Shown here: positions 48,726-61,078 of the stretch, piece after piece
Position numbering within the stretch: position 1 is the first letter of the stretch
Layout: every line of letters starts with the position of its first letter
Assembly: GCA_007922305.1 (NCBI GenBank)
Contig: ML677328.1
Location: 5,974,540 to 6,038,539 of the forward strand
From: Dermatemys mawii
Taxonomy: Eukaryota > Chordata > Testudines > Dermatemydidae
Reading direction: 5' to 3'
Length of the DNA stretch: 64,000 nt
Translations under genes and position numbers: made by a program
The notes under the pieces: generated by a model
Database searches by the model: none
Seen by the model: the letters and a program-made list of their open reading frames with translations, nothing else
What the model was told of the DNA's origin: nothing

Positions 48726-50289
48726 GATCTATTTTACAGGAGCCCTCTAGAATTTGATAGAGTTCCCTCCACAACCTAATAACACTGTTCTTTCCATTGA
48801 CTGAAAGGACTGGGTATCTGAGGACTGTGGGGTTTTTCTTTCATTTCCTCCCCATTAAAGTGTATGAGAGCAGGAGAATCTCTGTGAATGTTTTACCTTT
48901 CCTGCAGTGAAGTGAGGCTTTAATGGTTCATAGTAATTGCTGGTGTCCCTTCAAGGCCGCCACAGGATAGTTGCTTTCTGTAAATGTGTTAGGGTAGGGA
49001 CGGACAAGGGTGGTTCTCTCTATTTACAGCTTTCTAGCAGGATGTTTTTCTATTACTCTGCAGTACACTTACATGCTTTACTCCTATTGCTTTGAGCACG
49101 GTGGGCTGCAACTTTGATCCCCTTGAGCAATAGCAGAGCTGAGTGAAGCTTTTGTGTTGACCTTGAACCCACTGGAACTAAGCCAGAGTTGAATGTTCAC
49201 TATGTTTGGGAGCTGGTTGTGGTGAGGAGGAGGATGTTTGCAAAGTGGGGAAATGTGCAGCAAAGTCCACAGGAATATTCTTCAAACAGGCGTCCCTCCT
49301 CCTGGCCAACAACTACCCTCTTTCCCCATGTCATCAGACTCTCTATACACCATTGCTGGCTTCAGGAGAGTGCTCAGTTTCCTCTTTCCCACTTTGCTGC
49401 CTCCTGGAGCTAGGTGACCTCCTCCCTTGGCCTGTGGCAGTGCCACATCTACATTGCAACCTTCAGAGGAATCTCAACAGGGTCCTTCCTATCTAATTTG
49501 TGTCTTTTGTTGGGGAGTCAGAAAATATCCTAATTGAATTCAATGGAGCAGCAAGACTGGGAAACACTCTTGTACTGCAGTGGCTGTGCACTACGGGGCA
49601 GGAGTTTGTAGTTTCTCCTAGCAAGGTTGCCAGTAAACTCTCAGGTCTTACCTAGCAGTCGTGCTAAAAGATGAAGGCCAATTGCCTGAGGGTTCTAGGG
49701 ACTCCATGAGGGTTCCATTGCTATCTGCTCTGGCAGCTTAGTGCAAAGTTGCTGGAGTGGGAAGTGGAGGGTTTTCCTATACTGTTCTCCTGAGTATGGG
49801 AAGGAACGATTCTGTCTGGCCCCACCACCCGAGGACCCTTCGAATGAAATGCAGGGATGGTGCCACAATGGAACAGAGAGAACACTACTCCATGTGAGTG
49901 TTTCCAAAAGGGTTCGCTGGGCTTGGGAAGCAGGAGGCGGCGGAAGAGACAATCTTGTTCCTCCCTCCTCTGCGAGGCAAAAGTAGATAAGGAGTTTCTT
50001 GGATATGTGTGTTTTACAGCTGGAAGGCTGGGAGGATTGTTTCTTTGTGGGCAGAGCTTGCACGAGGCATAAGAAGTCTGGGCAATTGCTTAGGGCCCTG
50101 AGCAGCTCAAGGGGTCCCTCATTCACTTTTTTTAGTATGTGTTGGGGGGAACATTGGGGCACCCAATAGGTTAGCACTGGGGTTGTTTGTCAGACTTGAA
50201 CCTTCAGGCACCTTAAGGGTTTGGGTCACCACTTATCCCTCATGCATCAAAGTGCAAGCTTCTATTGAGCATGTTTTTGCATAATTAGC

Positions 50290-50409
50290 CATTAAGGGGG
50301 CTTTATGTCTTCTTTTGAAACATCTGGAACCAGTCATTGCTAGAATCAGGCTTTTGTTCTTGATGGACCGTTGGGCTGATCATGTATGACAGTTCATGTG
50401 TTCTTATGT
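50290..50409 (+). mobile_element. CR1-like LINE 3' end
   Basis: TGATGGACCGTTGGGCTGAT followed by TTCATGTGTTCTTATG resembles a CR1-type 3' terminus with its short terminal repeats. Confidence 0.55.
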
Positions 50410-51847
50410 GAACCAAATCCTGTCGGATTGCACAGCTTTAGGAAGAATTTTATTAAACATGGCACAGGGAAGGCCATCAGGATTTTGTTCCTGCACCAGG
50501 CACTCTAGTTTAATATGTACAGCAGAAGACTCTGCAGAGATGCAAATGGGGCTGCATTTCACAATACCAGGGAAAGTGTCCTGTCCTCTTCAGCACAGCT
50601 GCATGAAAGGCCTAATTTTGCTTTCTGTGTACAGAATAATAACAGATATTTATACAGCACCTTTCATTCCAAAGCACTTCATAGCTGTGTATAGTCAGCA
50701 CCAATAAAATGCAGCTGTTGGGGAGAGGAAGTAGTGCCCATTGGCTTTGCAGAGAAGACCCTTATGAAAAGTACCACTGGACATCTAACAACCACAAAAG
50801 GCAGAAAGGACCTGAATTCTGAAGGTCTCACCTAAGAGACTCACTTAAACTGAAAATTGTGTGGATTTCAACTTATCTACCTCAGAAGAACAAAGAGGGG
50901 CTGCGTCAGCTGTGCCATAATTTGAACCCATGACTCTGGGTAGTAGAAGTATTTCAAACCTTGTGTTGAGACAGTTAAGCCATTCCTCGGAAACCGATAA
51001 TGGTGAAATTACTGATTAATTTGCTCCACGGTGTAAGTTTGCCATTTTCACCAGTAAGCTCTTCCTTGAGTGGAAAAAAAAAATCTGCTAAAACTCTCTG
51101 CCCCATTCCCCTCTATCCCATTTTCCCCAACTGTCCTAGACAAAATTAATCTCCTAGATTCAGCAGCTTGCCGATTAATTTCAATGAAAAATCCAAGCCA
51201 AAAACCAAAATGCTCCAACAGCCATCAAAAGAGAGAGAAACTTCATTTCTTCTTTCCTCCATAGATAGAACCAGCCAGAAGAACCCTGGGATCAATCCAG
51301 GACACTAGTTTTTAACTTGAAAGAGAGAGAGTCAGGCAGCAAAAACCATCAGTAAAGAGAAAATAAAGTATCCCTCTCCCCAAACTTTCCATTAACCTGA
51401 CTAGAAGGGTGACCATCTGTTGCTATGAGTTATTTATTCCTCTCTCCCCACTCTGTCCTCTGCTTCCTATTTTGTTGTGGGTTTTTTTGAGAACAGTTCT
51501 GATTGCTGGTAAAATCCACAGTTAAGCACTGCTGAGAGCAATGCGTGCCTGTTGAAAAGGGGAGATTTGTCTAAGAGTGCTCCCATCCGCATCTGGAATA
51601 GAGACAACAATGGCCAGAAGGTCATAACTACCTTAATGGAAGTGATAATGTTCTATTACAGTGGGACCTACTTGAATGAATAACTCCATTAAAGGCATAA
51701 AGCTGGTTGCCGAAAGTCTGTATATTGTGACTAAATGGAGAATTTTAATAGCAGATTGTTCTTAACTAGCAAATGTAGGAGGGAAAAGTGCCTGGAAATG
51801 TTTTAAGAGCTTTCAGTTGTTGTATACTTTTCACTGGCTGCAGTAAA

Positions 51848-52075
51848 CAATGAGCTGAATTCTGCTCTCATTTACACCAATGTAAACCAGGTATGGCTCC
51901 CCTGACTTCAGGGGAGTTACTTCAGATTTACACAGATGTAGCTGAGGCCCCAGTCTTGCCAAGCACATAAACAGATGATTAATCCCATTGATTTCAGTAG
52001 GACTGCTCTCATGCTTAATGTTAAGTATATGTTGACGACTTTGTTGAATCAAGGCCTGCAAGAAAGATCTGACCC
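51848..52075. repeat. Dispersed inverted-repeat element
   Basis: GCTGAATTCTGCTCTCATTT and TTACACCAATGTAAACCAGG are partly mirrored by AGTTACTTCAGATTTACACA; the following CCCATTGATTTCAGTAGGAC block belongs to another common dispersed motif. A poor relative lies at 35485-35575. Confidence 0.5.
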
Positions 52076-52164
52076 CATTTATAAAGATGTTGATAGTTTT
52101 CTCCCTTCAAGAAAATAATCCCCCTTTCCTCCATCAAACCTAAATCCAACACTTAAAAGGGATC

Positions 52165-52980
52165 TTCTATGACCCATAGGAATTGCCATATTGGATCAGA
52201 CTGAAGGTCCATCCAGTCCAGGATCAAGTCTCTAACATTGTCAGGTACCAGTTACTTCAGAGGAAGAATGAATAATCCCTATAATGAACAATTACAGAAT
52301 AACCTGCCTATAGGGAAGTTTTTTATCCCAATCCCCATCAAATAGTGGTGGAAACAGAAGGGTTTATGTTCCTATTACGTTTATCCTATCTAATGCAACG
52401 GTGTCTGTTCTCATTAACCATATTAATATCTGCTCCTTTGTTTGGATGGAAATTAGAGACAATTAGAGATGTACAAAATCTGTTGGGCCATTTTCATCCA
52501 TTCCTGTGGCAATTGCAGGATGTTTCTCTATGTTGTGTACTCTGTTGTATTTCCAGACTAATTTTAAATGATTCATTTTTCAAAGTTTCAGCTAGTTGGT
52601 TTGAGAAACTCTTGGACAGTCCAGTAGATTTCAGAGTCCCCTTTATGCAGTAACCTAGATGCAGTCTCATAGAGCTGTGTAGAGAAGGGATTATCGCTTC
52701 CTTGAACTTGTTACATGCCTCTTCTTTATGTAGCCCAAAGTCATATTTGCTTTTTTTGCCACCTTATTATGCTGGAAGCTAACATCTAATTTGCTGTATG
52801 CTATCACCCTACATCTTCACTTTTACTGATTTCCTTGCTTGACATAACTGTGTCTTGGATTCTTCCCCTCCAACTATTAGTGGTTTGCATTGTTCTAGAA
52901 TTAATAGTTTTTGTAGTCTGCATATATTTTTAACCTGTCTAAATCCCTTTGCATTATTTCCTTGTTTAGAAATTGTCCTT
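52165..52980 (-). mobile_element. CR1/L3-like LINE fragment, antisense
   Basis: Plus-strand phrases ATTGCCATATTGGATCAGAC, AAGGTCCATCCAGTCCAGGA and TATTTGCTTTTTTTGCCACC are the reverse complement of typical sauropsid CR1 3' regions. A continuation (TGCAAATTTAATGATTGTGC) appears at 53160-53230 after an inserted SINE. Possibly more than one fragment. No intact reverse transcriptase frame. Confidence 0.6.
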
Positions 52981-52984
52981 GAAA

Positions 52985-53157
52985 GGTTATTGAATCCAGT
53001 CCCCTGCCTACACTAGCAGAACCAAGTATTGTCCTCTAACAGATTTTTTTTTTTTTTTTTTTTTTTTTTGCCCTAGATCTCTAAATGGCCTCCTCAAGGA
53101 TTGAACTTACAACCCTAGGTTTAGCAAGCCAATGCTCAAACCACTGAGCTATCCCTC
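52985..53157 (-). mobile_element. tRNA-derived SINE with CR1-type tail, inserted in CR1 relic
   Basis: The minus-strand head reads GGGATAGCTCAGTGGTTTGA, then GTAAGTTCAATCCTTGAGG (boxes A and B of a Pol III promoter), matching the SINE at 18336-18518. A run of 26 T at 53044-53069 separates the head from a tail containing TCCAGTCCCCTGCCTACACT. CR1 sequence appears on both sides, so this SINE is nested. Confidence 0.75.
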
Positions 53158-55629
53158 CCTTATTATTTATTATCTGCAAATTTAATGATTGTGCTATTAT
53201 TTATACCATCTTCTAAATCATAAGTAAAAATGTTGGGTGAAATCCTTACCTCACTGAAGTCAGTGAGAGTTTTGCCATTGATGTCAATGGGAACAGTATT
53301 TCTCTCGTTAAATGACACCAACATCTGTTGCACTCCAGGAGATAACGCCCCTAAACCTCCTTACATTGCTGTTTTCAAAGGCTTTAAGTGGGTTAGGTTA
53401 TCTGTAGTCACAAAATTGGCTCAAACATTAGAAAACACTGAGTTGGGTCTGTTGCTAGTAAATGGCGGATGATGGAGAAGGTGACAGGGCCTGCAGCACA
53501 TCCAGTCTCTGGCAACCTAATGAGTACAGGTGGCCTGTAGTAGGCTGCTAGGTTGCCTGCCCTACCTGATTGGTAGGAAGAGTCCTCAAACTAGTCCTGA
53601 AGCCCAGCAGCAGTTCAGTGGTTGCTCAAAGCATTTGCCCATGGGTGTGATGGCTCCTGCCCTTTTTGGCCACGGCCTTGCCTCACTCTAGTAACCCGGT
53701 CCTGACCTTCAGCTCTGATTCTGCCTTCAGCTCTGAAACTTGGCTGTGATCCTGGGCTCTGATTCCTGACTAATAAGTCCTGCTCTAACCACTAGGTATG
53801 ACCACCCTCAACCTGGGCACTGGCAGGTAGAGTCTGAGTGTGCATTTGACCAGCAAATAGAGAATGCAGCATCAATTGTCCCCACAGCTGTAGGTTCTGG
53901 GTTTTTTTGTTTGTATGAGGTGATTCATGATCATGCCATGTTGTATGTGCCCAGGAGAAGGACACAAGCACTGAGAAAATGTTTTGTGTACACTTAACTG
54001 GAGATAAGTCTCATAGGTATGGTTTTGTCTTCTGGCTTTTCAGTTGCTATTTGCCAGTTGGGGAACACCATGTCAGACCTTGCTTGTCTCATCATTATCA
54101 GGTCATTACCAGCTTGCATCTCTGCAGGCTGATGCAGATAGCCTGACCTCCATGACCCGTATATTAGTCCGTTGACCTTTCCTCTCTTGTGTTACATCTG
54201 GTTCTATCCCAATCAGAGACTATTTAACCATTCTGGGCTGGTTCCTCACCACACTGCATCTTGTGTAGTCATTTATTCCTTTGTAAAATGGCTGTAAAAT
54301 GGTTCCGTTAGAACACGATAATATTTTATGCTTAATTTGCACTCAGTTTGCACAAGCGGTAAATGGCTGCATATGTTGCAAAGCAGACCAGAATCAGGCC
54401 TGCTCTCTGTCTGAGCCCTAACATTTGTTATATTGTAATGAAAATCTATCATTGGCCAATGACTGACTTTATACTTCTTTGAGATTACTTTAAGTGCTAT
54501 CATACTTCATTTTATTATGGGCAGTTAGCCTCTTTTTATTCCATACACAACAGTGCTTACATCCAAGCCAATTTTTAACTAGTCAGTCAAAAAAAGTCAA
54601 GATACTGTATGTAGAAGAGGCTTTATTAAGGGAACGATACATTATACCTACTGCTTTAATTTTGTCCATTCACTTTATAGTTCAATCCAAAAATCTATCA
54701 TGTTTGTGTGACATGACTTGGTCTTTATAAGTCAATGCTTTTCTCCTTGCCCTCATGTTTTAGTTATCCTTAAAATGGAGTTAAGTTAACCAGATGTTTA
54801 AGTCTGTGGGTTTGTCACAGCTGTGACTGTCAGTACAAAAACTGTGATTTTAAAGATTTTCTAATAACAAGTCATGATCTTTTTAACCTACCGAGAAAGA
54901 CTGCTCCAGGAGTTTTTACAAATCTGAATTCACTAATATCCAAAATACTGTAGTGAAATACAGGAGAGAAACCTGATGTTGAGGTCTGTTATCTACAATC
55001 TTAATTCAAAGTTGGGAGTGGTGGGTTGCATAGATATATGGTATAGACATACTATTATCCTTCAACCTCTTAATGAAAACAATTAGTTTTCAGGGGAAAC
55101 AAAAAAGAATGATGAATAGCAGGAAACGAAAAATTAAACAGGAAAATACAAAGTCTGTGAATGTTTTAAGGTATTAGTTATTTACTGCTAGATTATTTAA
55201 ATGTTATTTATTGAAAAATAAGGAATATTTTGTTGAAAATGTGACCTTGTGATTTTGTATGTGTGTGTGTGTGTTTTGTAAGGGACTTATTCAGCTCCCA
55301 ATGAAATCAATGAAGAGACTCCTACAGAATTCCGTAGGAGTTTCATTCCCCACAAGTGGGTGGTTGTTCAGGAGTTTGTTTGTTTTTTGTTTTGCCATGT
55401 CAAAACAACCAGGCTATGAGATGACAGTTGACAGAATTGCTGTATTTTACTCATTTTAGGTACTACATTTGACTTTTCAAAAATAATTACCATAAGTTTA
55501 GTAAATTAATTAGCTAATTCTCATAGGACACACAGATATATATCATCTGGATTTTCTGTTCTATATAGATTTCAGCTTTTCCATGTCTGCCTTCCTTTTA
55601 TCTATTTTTTACCAATAACTATATTGACA

Positions 55630-55750
55630 AGGGGTGGAATTTTCAGAAGCACGTAAGTCCCATTTTCAAAAGTGACTTTCAAAACTTGCCTTTCAGTAAG
55701 ACTCAGGCACCTAAGTGCCTGGGTCACTTTTGAAAATGGGACTTGCACTC
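55630..55750. mobile_element. Palindromic MITE
   Basis: Left arm AAGTCCCATTTTCAAAAGTG and right arm CACTTTTGAAAATGGGACTT are exact inverses over 20 bp, with a loop containing the palindrome CAGGCACCTAAGTGCCTG. Strong hairpin in transcript. Confidence 0.75.
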
Positions 55751-55969
55751 CTACATAACATAGACTATTCTGAAAATTTTACGCAAGGTCTACATTATTT
55801 TTAGCATTTTTTTTTTTTTTGGTGTAGACAAAAGCCTCGACTCTGCAGACACACACATGCATGCTTTTGCTAATGTGAGTAGTCCCAAAGAAATCAATGG
55901 CAATGTTTAAATGAATACAGGTCCATACATGATTAAGTGCTTGCAGAATTGGACCTGGAGGACTCAACT

Positions 55970-56270
55970 GTGAGCCACCCAGGTCCTGTGAGCCCATTGC
56001 ATACTATGTTAAATTCAAGTAGCTTAGTTGCACAAAGCCGTTTTGGCCTTACACTCTCATTCATTCCCTTCCTGTTTATAAGAACTATATCCAGGATGGC
56101 TTTTCCTATGGTTGGATTTTCTGATTTCTGTAGCATGAGTTTGTCCTCTGTATAATTTACAAATGTCTTTGATGATCCATGTTTCACTGTCTTTGTAGCC
56201 ACCAGTTGTTTGGGTGGCTAAAGTCACTCATGAATACAGTATCCTATGGTTTCAAAGTCCCTAGTAGTTA
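55970..56270 (-). mobile_element. CR1/L3-like LINE relic, antisense
   Basis: Plus-strand phrases CCAGGATGGCTTTTCCTATG and GGTTGGATTTTCTGATTTC resemble an antisense CR1-type coding region. Weak call; a TTA microsatellite (56278-56310) follows. Confidence 0.45.
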
Positions 56271-56277
56271 TTCTGGA

Positions 56278-56310
56278 ATTATTATTAATTATTATTATTA
56301 TTATTATTAT
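56278..56310. repeat. (TTA)n microsatellite
   Basis: About eleven TTA units, slightly interrupted. Confidence 0.9.
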
Positions 56311-57126
56311 TTACATTCCTCTCATCCACTCCCAATGGTCCATTGCTAAAGCCCACTACAAATTCTCCTTTGTTTTTTATTTACTCTGTCCTCATTGCAA
56401 ATATTTCACTACCACCTTCCTCATTATCACGTTGTATATTGCTAGTCTTACAAGTATGTGTGACATATTGCACCTATCCTCTCACCTTTTCTTTCCTTTT
56501 TTCTTTCTCCCTTACACACTATATCTCTCCACCATGGGCACATTTAAAAAAACTCATACTGGTTGTAAATATATTACCGCTTCTAGCAGAATTCTCCCTT
56601 TTAATTTAAGGGAGTATCACTGGATCTGGTAATCATATCGGAATATTGGTGGATCTAAAACCAGAATGCATTTTTTTAAAAGCGTGGCCATATTATATGG
56701 ACACTCCAGTTATGAGAATCCTCTCATGAAGTTTCAGATGTGGTCACTACTTCATACTCTTCCTGTGTTATATGATTCTTCTTGTCTGGGCAGTGAAAAA
56801 TTCTCACTCATGGTGCTCTCAAGAGCACACATTCATTTTTTCTCCATGTTTAAGACTGGGGGCTGCATTTCACTGGTGAGTGAAATGATGCTATGTATAT
56901 GGTTGGGATCCTTAGGAATGAAGGATGCTGTGTAAACATGAGGTGTTATTTGCTCTTTATTCGCTCCGCCCCAACAAAGAGGTGCTTTTTACAAAAGTCT
57001 TTGTAAAAGTGGAAATCTGTAAGTGCATTTCCAATCCTTTTGCCACAAGGACCTTTTCTTTACTCTGGCTGCATCTGGGTCCCTTTAAATTCAGCTAACA
57101 AACACGCCTTTCTGTAATCTTGTCAG

Positions 57127-57295
57127 GCCACCAGTGGAAGATAGTCAAACCCTTTTGACCCCCGTGGTGAGCTGCGGACCTCCAGGAGCGTTGCTGACAC
57201 GGCCTGTCATTCTAACTATGCACCATTGCGCAGAGCCAAACACAGAGGACTGGAAGATCCAGCTAAAGAACCAAGCAGCCCAGGGACAGTGGGAG
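57127..57295 (+). CDS. UNC5C: UNC5C exon: middle of ZU5 domain
   Basis: A 169-nt exon, phase 2 to 0. The translation begins [20 protein letters not shown], continues through [13 protein letters not shown] and ends [19 protein letters not shown] and the [12 protein letters not shown] strand are characteristic of ZU5 in UNC5 receptors. The acceptor is ttgtcag and the donor gtgagt. It follows a 13.6-kb intron (43502-57126) that holds the GC-rich array, a solo LTR and CR1-like relics. No stop or frameshift interrupts it. Confidence 0.95.
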
Positions 57296-60200
57296 GTGAG
57301 TTCACAGTGAGATCACAGACTTCCAGCATATGCACTGACTGAACACAGCACTCACCATCCTTGTCTTAAGGAAACAAACGAACGAAAAGACCAAACATAC
57401 ACATATAACTTTGATGCCTAGAGTTTGGGATTTTCATGGGTGAAACATTTTGCTGGCAATGGACTCAGCAGTGTCCTCAGGTATCTATGTGGTTATACAA
57501 GCACTGGAAATAGTTACCTGGTGCACTGGAGAGCACAGGCCCTCAGCTCTGGATAACTCAGTTCAAATATAATTCAGGTCCAAAGTGAAATGGACGTGGC
57601 TCTGATCCATCTTTATTACACTTTTATTTGTGACACAAAATAAATATTGTGGCACAATTCAGCATGACTAGCCAAGTCTGATCAAAAGAGGCTTGGAGGT
57701 ACATCAGCAGAGTTGTTTGGGGGAAACTTGCACAGTGCTTTCTGCCTGGCTCTCCTTTGTTAACGAGCAGGTGGATTTACCCTTTGAGAACGTAACCTTC
57801 ACCAGGCTGGTCTAAAGCACAAGAGAAATAGTTAATCCTAGGGCTGCCAGCTTGTCACAGTAATTAAGGACAGTGAGTTTCATCCTGTGTCTTTATGGAA
57901 GATTGCTTGTATTTTTCGTTAGCTCCTCTGTTCCCTTATCTCTGCAGTTCGCTCTGCACTGAGGAGCGCTCTTGGTCAATGTGTGCTGTTTCAAAGAAGT
58001 ATGCACAATCAGGAGGGTTGGAATTATAGCTGTCTTTTTGGATTTATCTCATCTTCCTTTTCCTTGGCTGCCAACCAAGGGAGGACATTGAACATACTCT
58101 GCAATGCAAAAGAAGCTTGTAACAACACTTCAGTGCTGTGTTTGAGACAGAGAAAGAAAAATCTGTGCAATATGAACCAGGGATACACAGCAAATAGTTT
58201 TACAACTGATATGTAAAGACTTGTTTTCTATAAATATAGACTTTCGCTAATACTGAAACTGTGTGCCAGAACTCATAACAGTGGATGGCGGTGCCATTTT
58301 CAGATTGCAGTTCAAATAACAGGAAAATTATTCATTACCCATTGGAGAAATCCAACTCACTCTCTATCGGAAATACACTTTTCCTTAGAACTCTATTTTA
58401 AAACATTGTAAACTTAGCTTGCACTACGCAAAAGGTTTAGAGTTTGGACTGGGTGTGGATAAAAATCTAAAGCTTGAATCTTAAGCCAAACCAAGAAGAC
58501 TTCTTAAGCAGTTTCATAAAGACATAAGTTGTCAGGAGAGTTTTAATACCTCCTGCTTCTGGTTGGCTAGACACAGAAGCAGAGTGGCCTTCTTTGTGGG
58601 ATTCTGACACGTCAGGTTTCAATCTTAGCTGGCCACAATGGTGACATGATAGGGGGGTGGAAGGCAGAGAGAAAGAAAGGGCAAATGAAAAATATTGGGA
58701 AAAGGTCAGTTCTGGATCAATTCTAGAAGAGGAAATGTATTTTCCAAATTGGTTGCTGCCTCCCTAGTTTGTACTGCTGTTTTCAACAGGGTAACAGATA
58801 ATAACAATGCTGCAGGCAATTCTCGGCTGCAGGACCTGGGCTATATGAATGTATTTAATGTTGAGTATAGCCTATCTTACTTCCTCGCTAGTCTCAGAGT
58901 GCTGTAAGCAACTCAGAGTGGGGGTGTATCACTGGTCTTGATCTTGCATGCGACCAGAATGCAGCATTATAGACTCATAGAGTATTAGGGCAAAACACAC
59001 CCTGATGAGCTTGGTGGGATGCTTGAAGTCAGTTCTGGTAATGCTGAAATAACTGGATCCCCAGGTAAGGAAGTGGTATGATGCTCCTGTGCCAAGAATT
59101 TCTTTATTTTAACAGGAAGAGACAGTGGCGGTATCTATCCAGTATGTACATTTTGTCAGATTCCACCTCCCCTACCATTCTCCTGGCAGACTTGTTTGCT
59201 TCTGAAAAGCCTGTTTTTCTGCCACCATTCAGTTCTGTATCAGTCATGAAATTTGGCGCCCTGTGATTCCTCCTCTGAGCAGGTTTTAATGAGGGCAGCG
59301 TGACTGACATGGCACCTGGACTGATAGCAGCATGGACCCATTTCCAGAGTTATCCTTGAAAGAATATTGCCTGTGGCACCAGCTTTTCTCTAAGGGCCAG
59401 TGAATTCATGCACATCTCGCTGACTAATCTGCACTCCAGTGGAGTATCTCCCAGCACTGTACATATGTTTCTCATTTGTTTTCTTTTCATTACTGGCATC
59501 CCCTGATTTTTTCCTCCAGTCTCCTTTCTTATCCTTGAAAGAGCTGTTGCCCTGCTGGAAGTACCCATGCTGACACCAGGTCTGTGGCTCCAGCATAGTG
59601 AGTCTCATCTTCTCTCTTCTGGAAGCACTCTTCCATCTCTATCTCCCAACAGATGCTTGGATTGCCGTAGGCAAGGAGTTCCTGCCAGGACCAGCACAAC
59701 TGTTTCATGTCGCGGACAGTACGGGGGTTGTAATCAGCATTGCAGATGGCAGCCTCTCTTCTGCCCTTGAGAAGGTTATGTCACCTTTGCAAATGTGCTG
59801 CATTCGCCCTTTCTTAGTCTGGGATCCTGAATCTGCTCCCAAACTTGGTTGAATCCAGCTGCTCGGTCCGCTGCCAGATACCTGCTCCTCACCTCATGAC
59901 AGAGTGGATGAGTTCTGCAGAGTCTCATGAAGCCCAGAGCTGCTTTTCCAGAACCATAATCTATTACTATCACCTTTTATTTATTTTTTTTGCCAAGCCA
60001 TTTAAAGCACCTAGTAGAGACTATAATGTACAGTTTTGAATGGGGAAAATGGCAGGGGGCTGTTTTCTTCTGAGCCCGGGGAAGAAGGTGAAAAAGCAGT
60101 CTGTTTGTATTTGATTTGTATGTATTTTGCCTTGTCCTGACAGTCTTGTCATAGGGGATTATTCTGATGAAGCAGCAGGTGATATTTTTTGCACATGTGG

Positions 60201-60739
60201 CATTCAGCCATCACTGAGGTTACTTCTGTTTGAATTCTAACAACCACTGATCATGAAAATTAAGAAATTAAGACTCTTTTTGTTCACTTAGATAATATAT
60301 TGAGTGTTCATGTCTGGAGCTGGTCAAATAATATTCCTCAGATAGGTCATTCAACAAATATTGTTGCATTTTTCCTGCAAAATTTTTGTGATATTTTACG
60401 TAATTTGCCCTGCTCTGCTCATCACTCTAAAAGCACTTCGTGCTGCACATAAAACAGTAATAAGTTTTATGTAGCCAGTGGCAGGTATAGACCATCAGCA
60501 CACAGCTCCATCTCCCTGTACCAGCCCAGAAGGGAATCTAGAAGCAGAGGAATGTTAAATTTGATTAATAGACAGGAAAGACTTAAGATAAATTCTGGGA
60601 CTTGGATGAGTCCTGCAGTCAAGGCTCTATCTCTGAGTAGGCTTTGTCTGGCCCCTAGCCCAATCCTGATTAATGCAAGACAAATGGGCTTCTCTGGTAT
60701 CTGCCCTTGGCTCTCTAACTCTGCCTGTTTATCCCTTAG
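57296..60739 (+). other. UNC5C: Intron between ZU5 and ZU5/UPA exons
   Basis: A 3.4-kb intron with gtgagt donor and cccttag acceptor. No classic repeat was recognised. The block 59104-59970 is less AT-rich than its surroundings and has several interrupted minus-strand frames, but they are not in a common frame and no protein was recognised. Confidence 0.85.
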
Positions 60740-60973
60740 GATGTGGTGATGGTTGGAGAGGAGAACTTCACCACCCCATGCTACATCCAGCTAGACCCAG
60801 AATCCTGCCATATCCTGACAGAAACACTTAGCACCTATGCCCTGGTGGGACAGTCAACCACCAAAGCAGCAGCAAAACGTCTCAAGCTGGCCATCTTTGG
60901 GCCACTCTCCTGCTCTTCGCTGGAATACAGCATTCGAGTCTACTGCTTGGATGACACTCAGGATGCCCTTAAG
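60740..60973 (+). CDS. UNC5C: UNC5C exon: end of ZU5 and start of UPA region
   Basis: A 234-nt exon, phase 0 to 0, 78 codons, from [19 protein letters not shown] to [11 protein letters not shown]. It encodes the C-terminal strands of ZU5 ([16 protein letters not shown]) and the opening of the UPA region ([20 protein letters not shown]). In UNC5 family members the UPA region contacts the death domain and DCC-binding segments lie nearby. Acceptor cccttag, donor gtaaat. It is the last exon in the window; the next one, expected to begin with an EILHLERQ-like sequence, was looked for up to 64000 and not found. Confidence 0.95.
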
Positions 60974-61078
60974 GTAAATGCTATACATTTTATCATCTAC
61001 CTCTAGCAGGCTTGCAGTAATTGCAGTGAATAGACCCTACATGAATGGGCAGCAGCTTGTAATTTATGTTCCTTAGAT

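Larger units (their letters stand above)
43502..57126 (+). other. UNC5C: 13.6-kb intron between first and second ZU5 exons
   Basis: Contains, in order: a weak MIR-like fragment (44100-44190), a palindromic element (45986-46170), a C-rich run (46356-46374), a GC-rich tandem array with nested solo LTR (46984-48725), CR1-like 3' end (50290-50409), an inverted-repeat dispersed element (51848-52075), antisense CR1-like sequence (52165-52980, resuming 53160-53230) split by a SINE (52985-53157), a palindromic MITE (55630-55750) and another antisense CR1-like relic (55970-56270). Blocks 43510-44090, 44200-45980, 48730-50030, 50410-51840, 53310-55620 and 56320-57120 show no gene or clear family. Confidence 0.85.

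Noticed and set aside
49695..50177. Minus-strand open frame of 160 codons
   Set aside because: Low-complexity, no domain recognised, and a plus-strand frame overlaps it. No splice or promoter signals.
56246..56632. Plus-strand frame of 128 codons with an Ile run
   Set aside because: The Ile run is the TTA microsatellite; the remainder has no recognisable domain.
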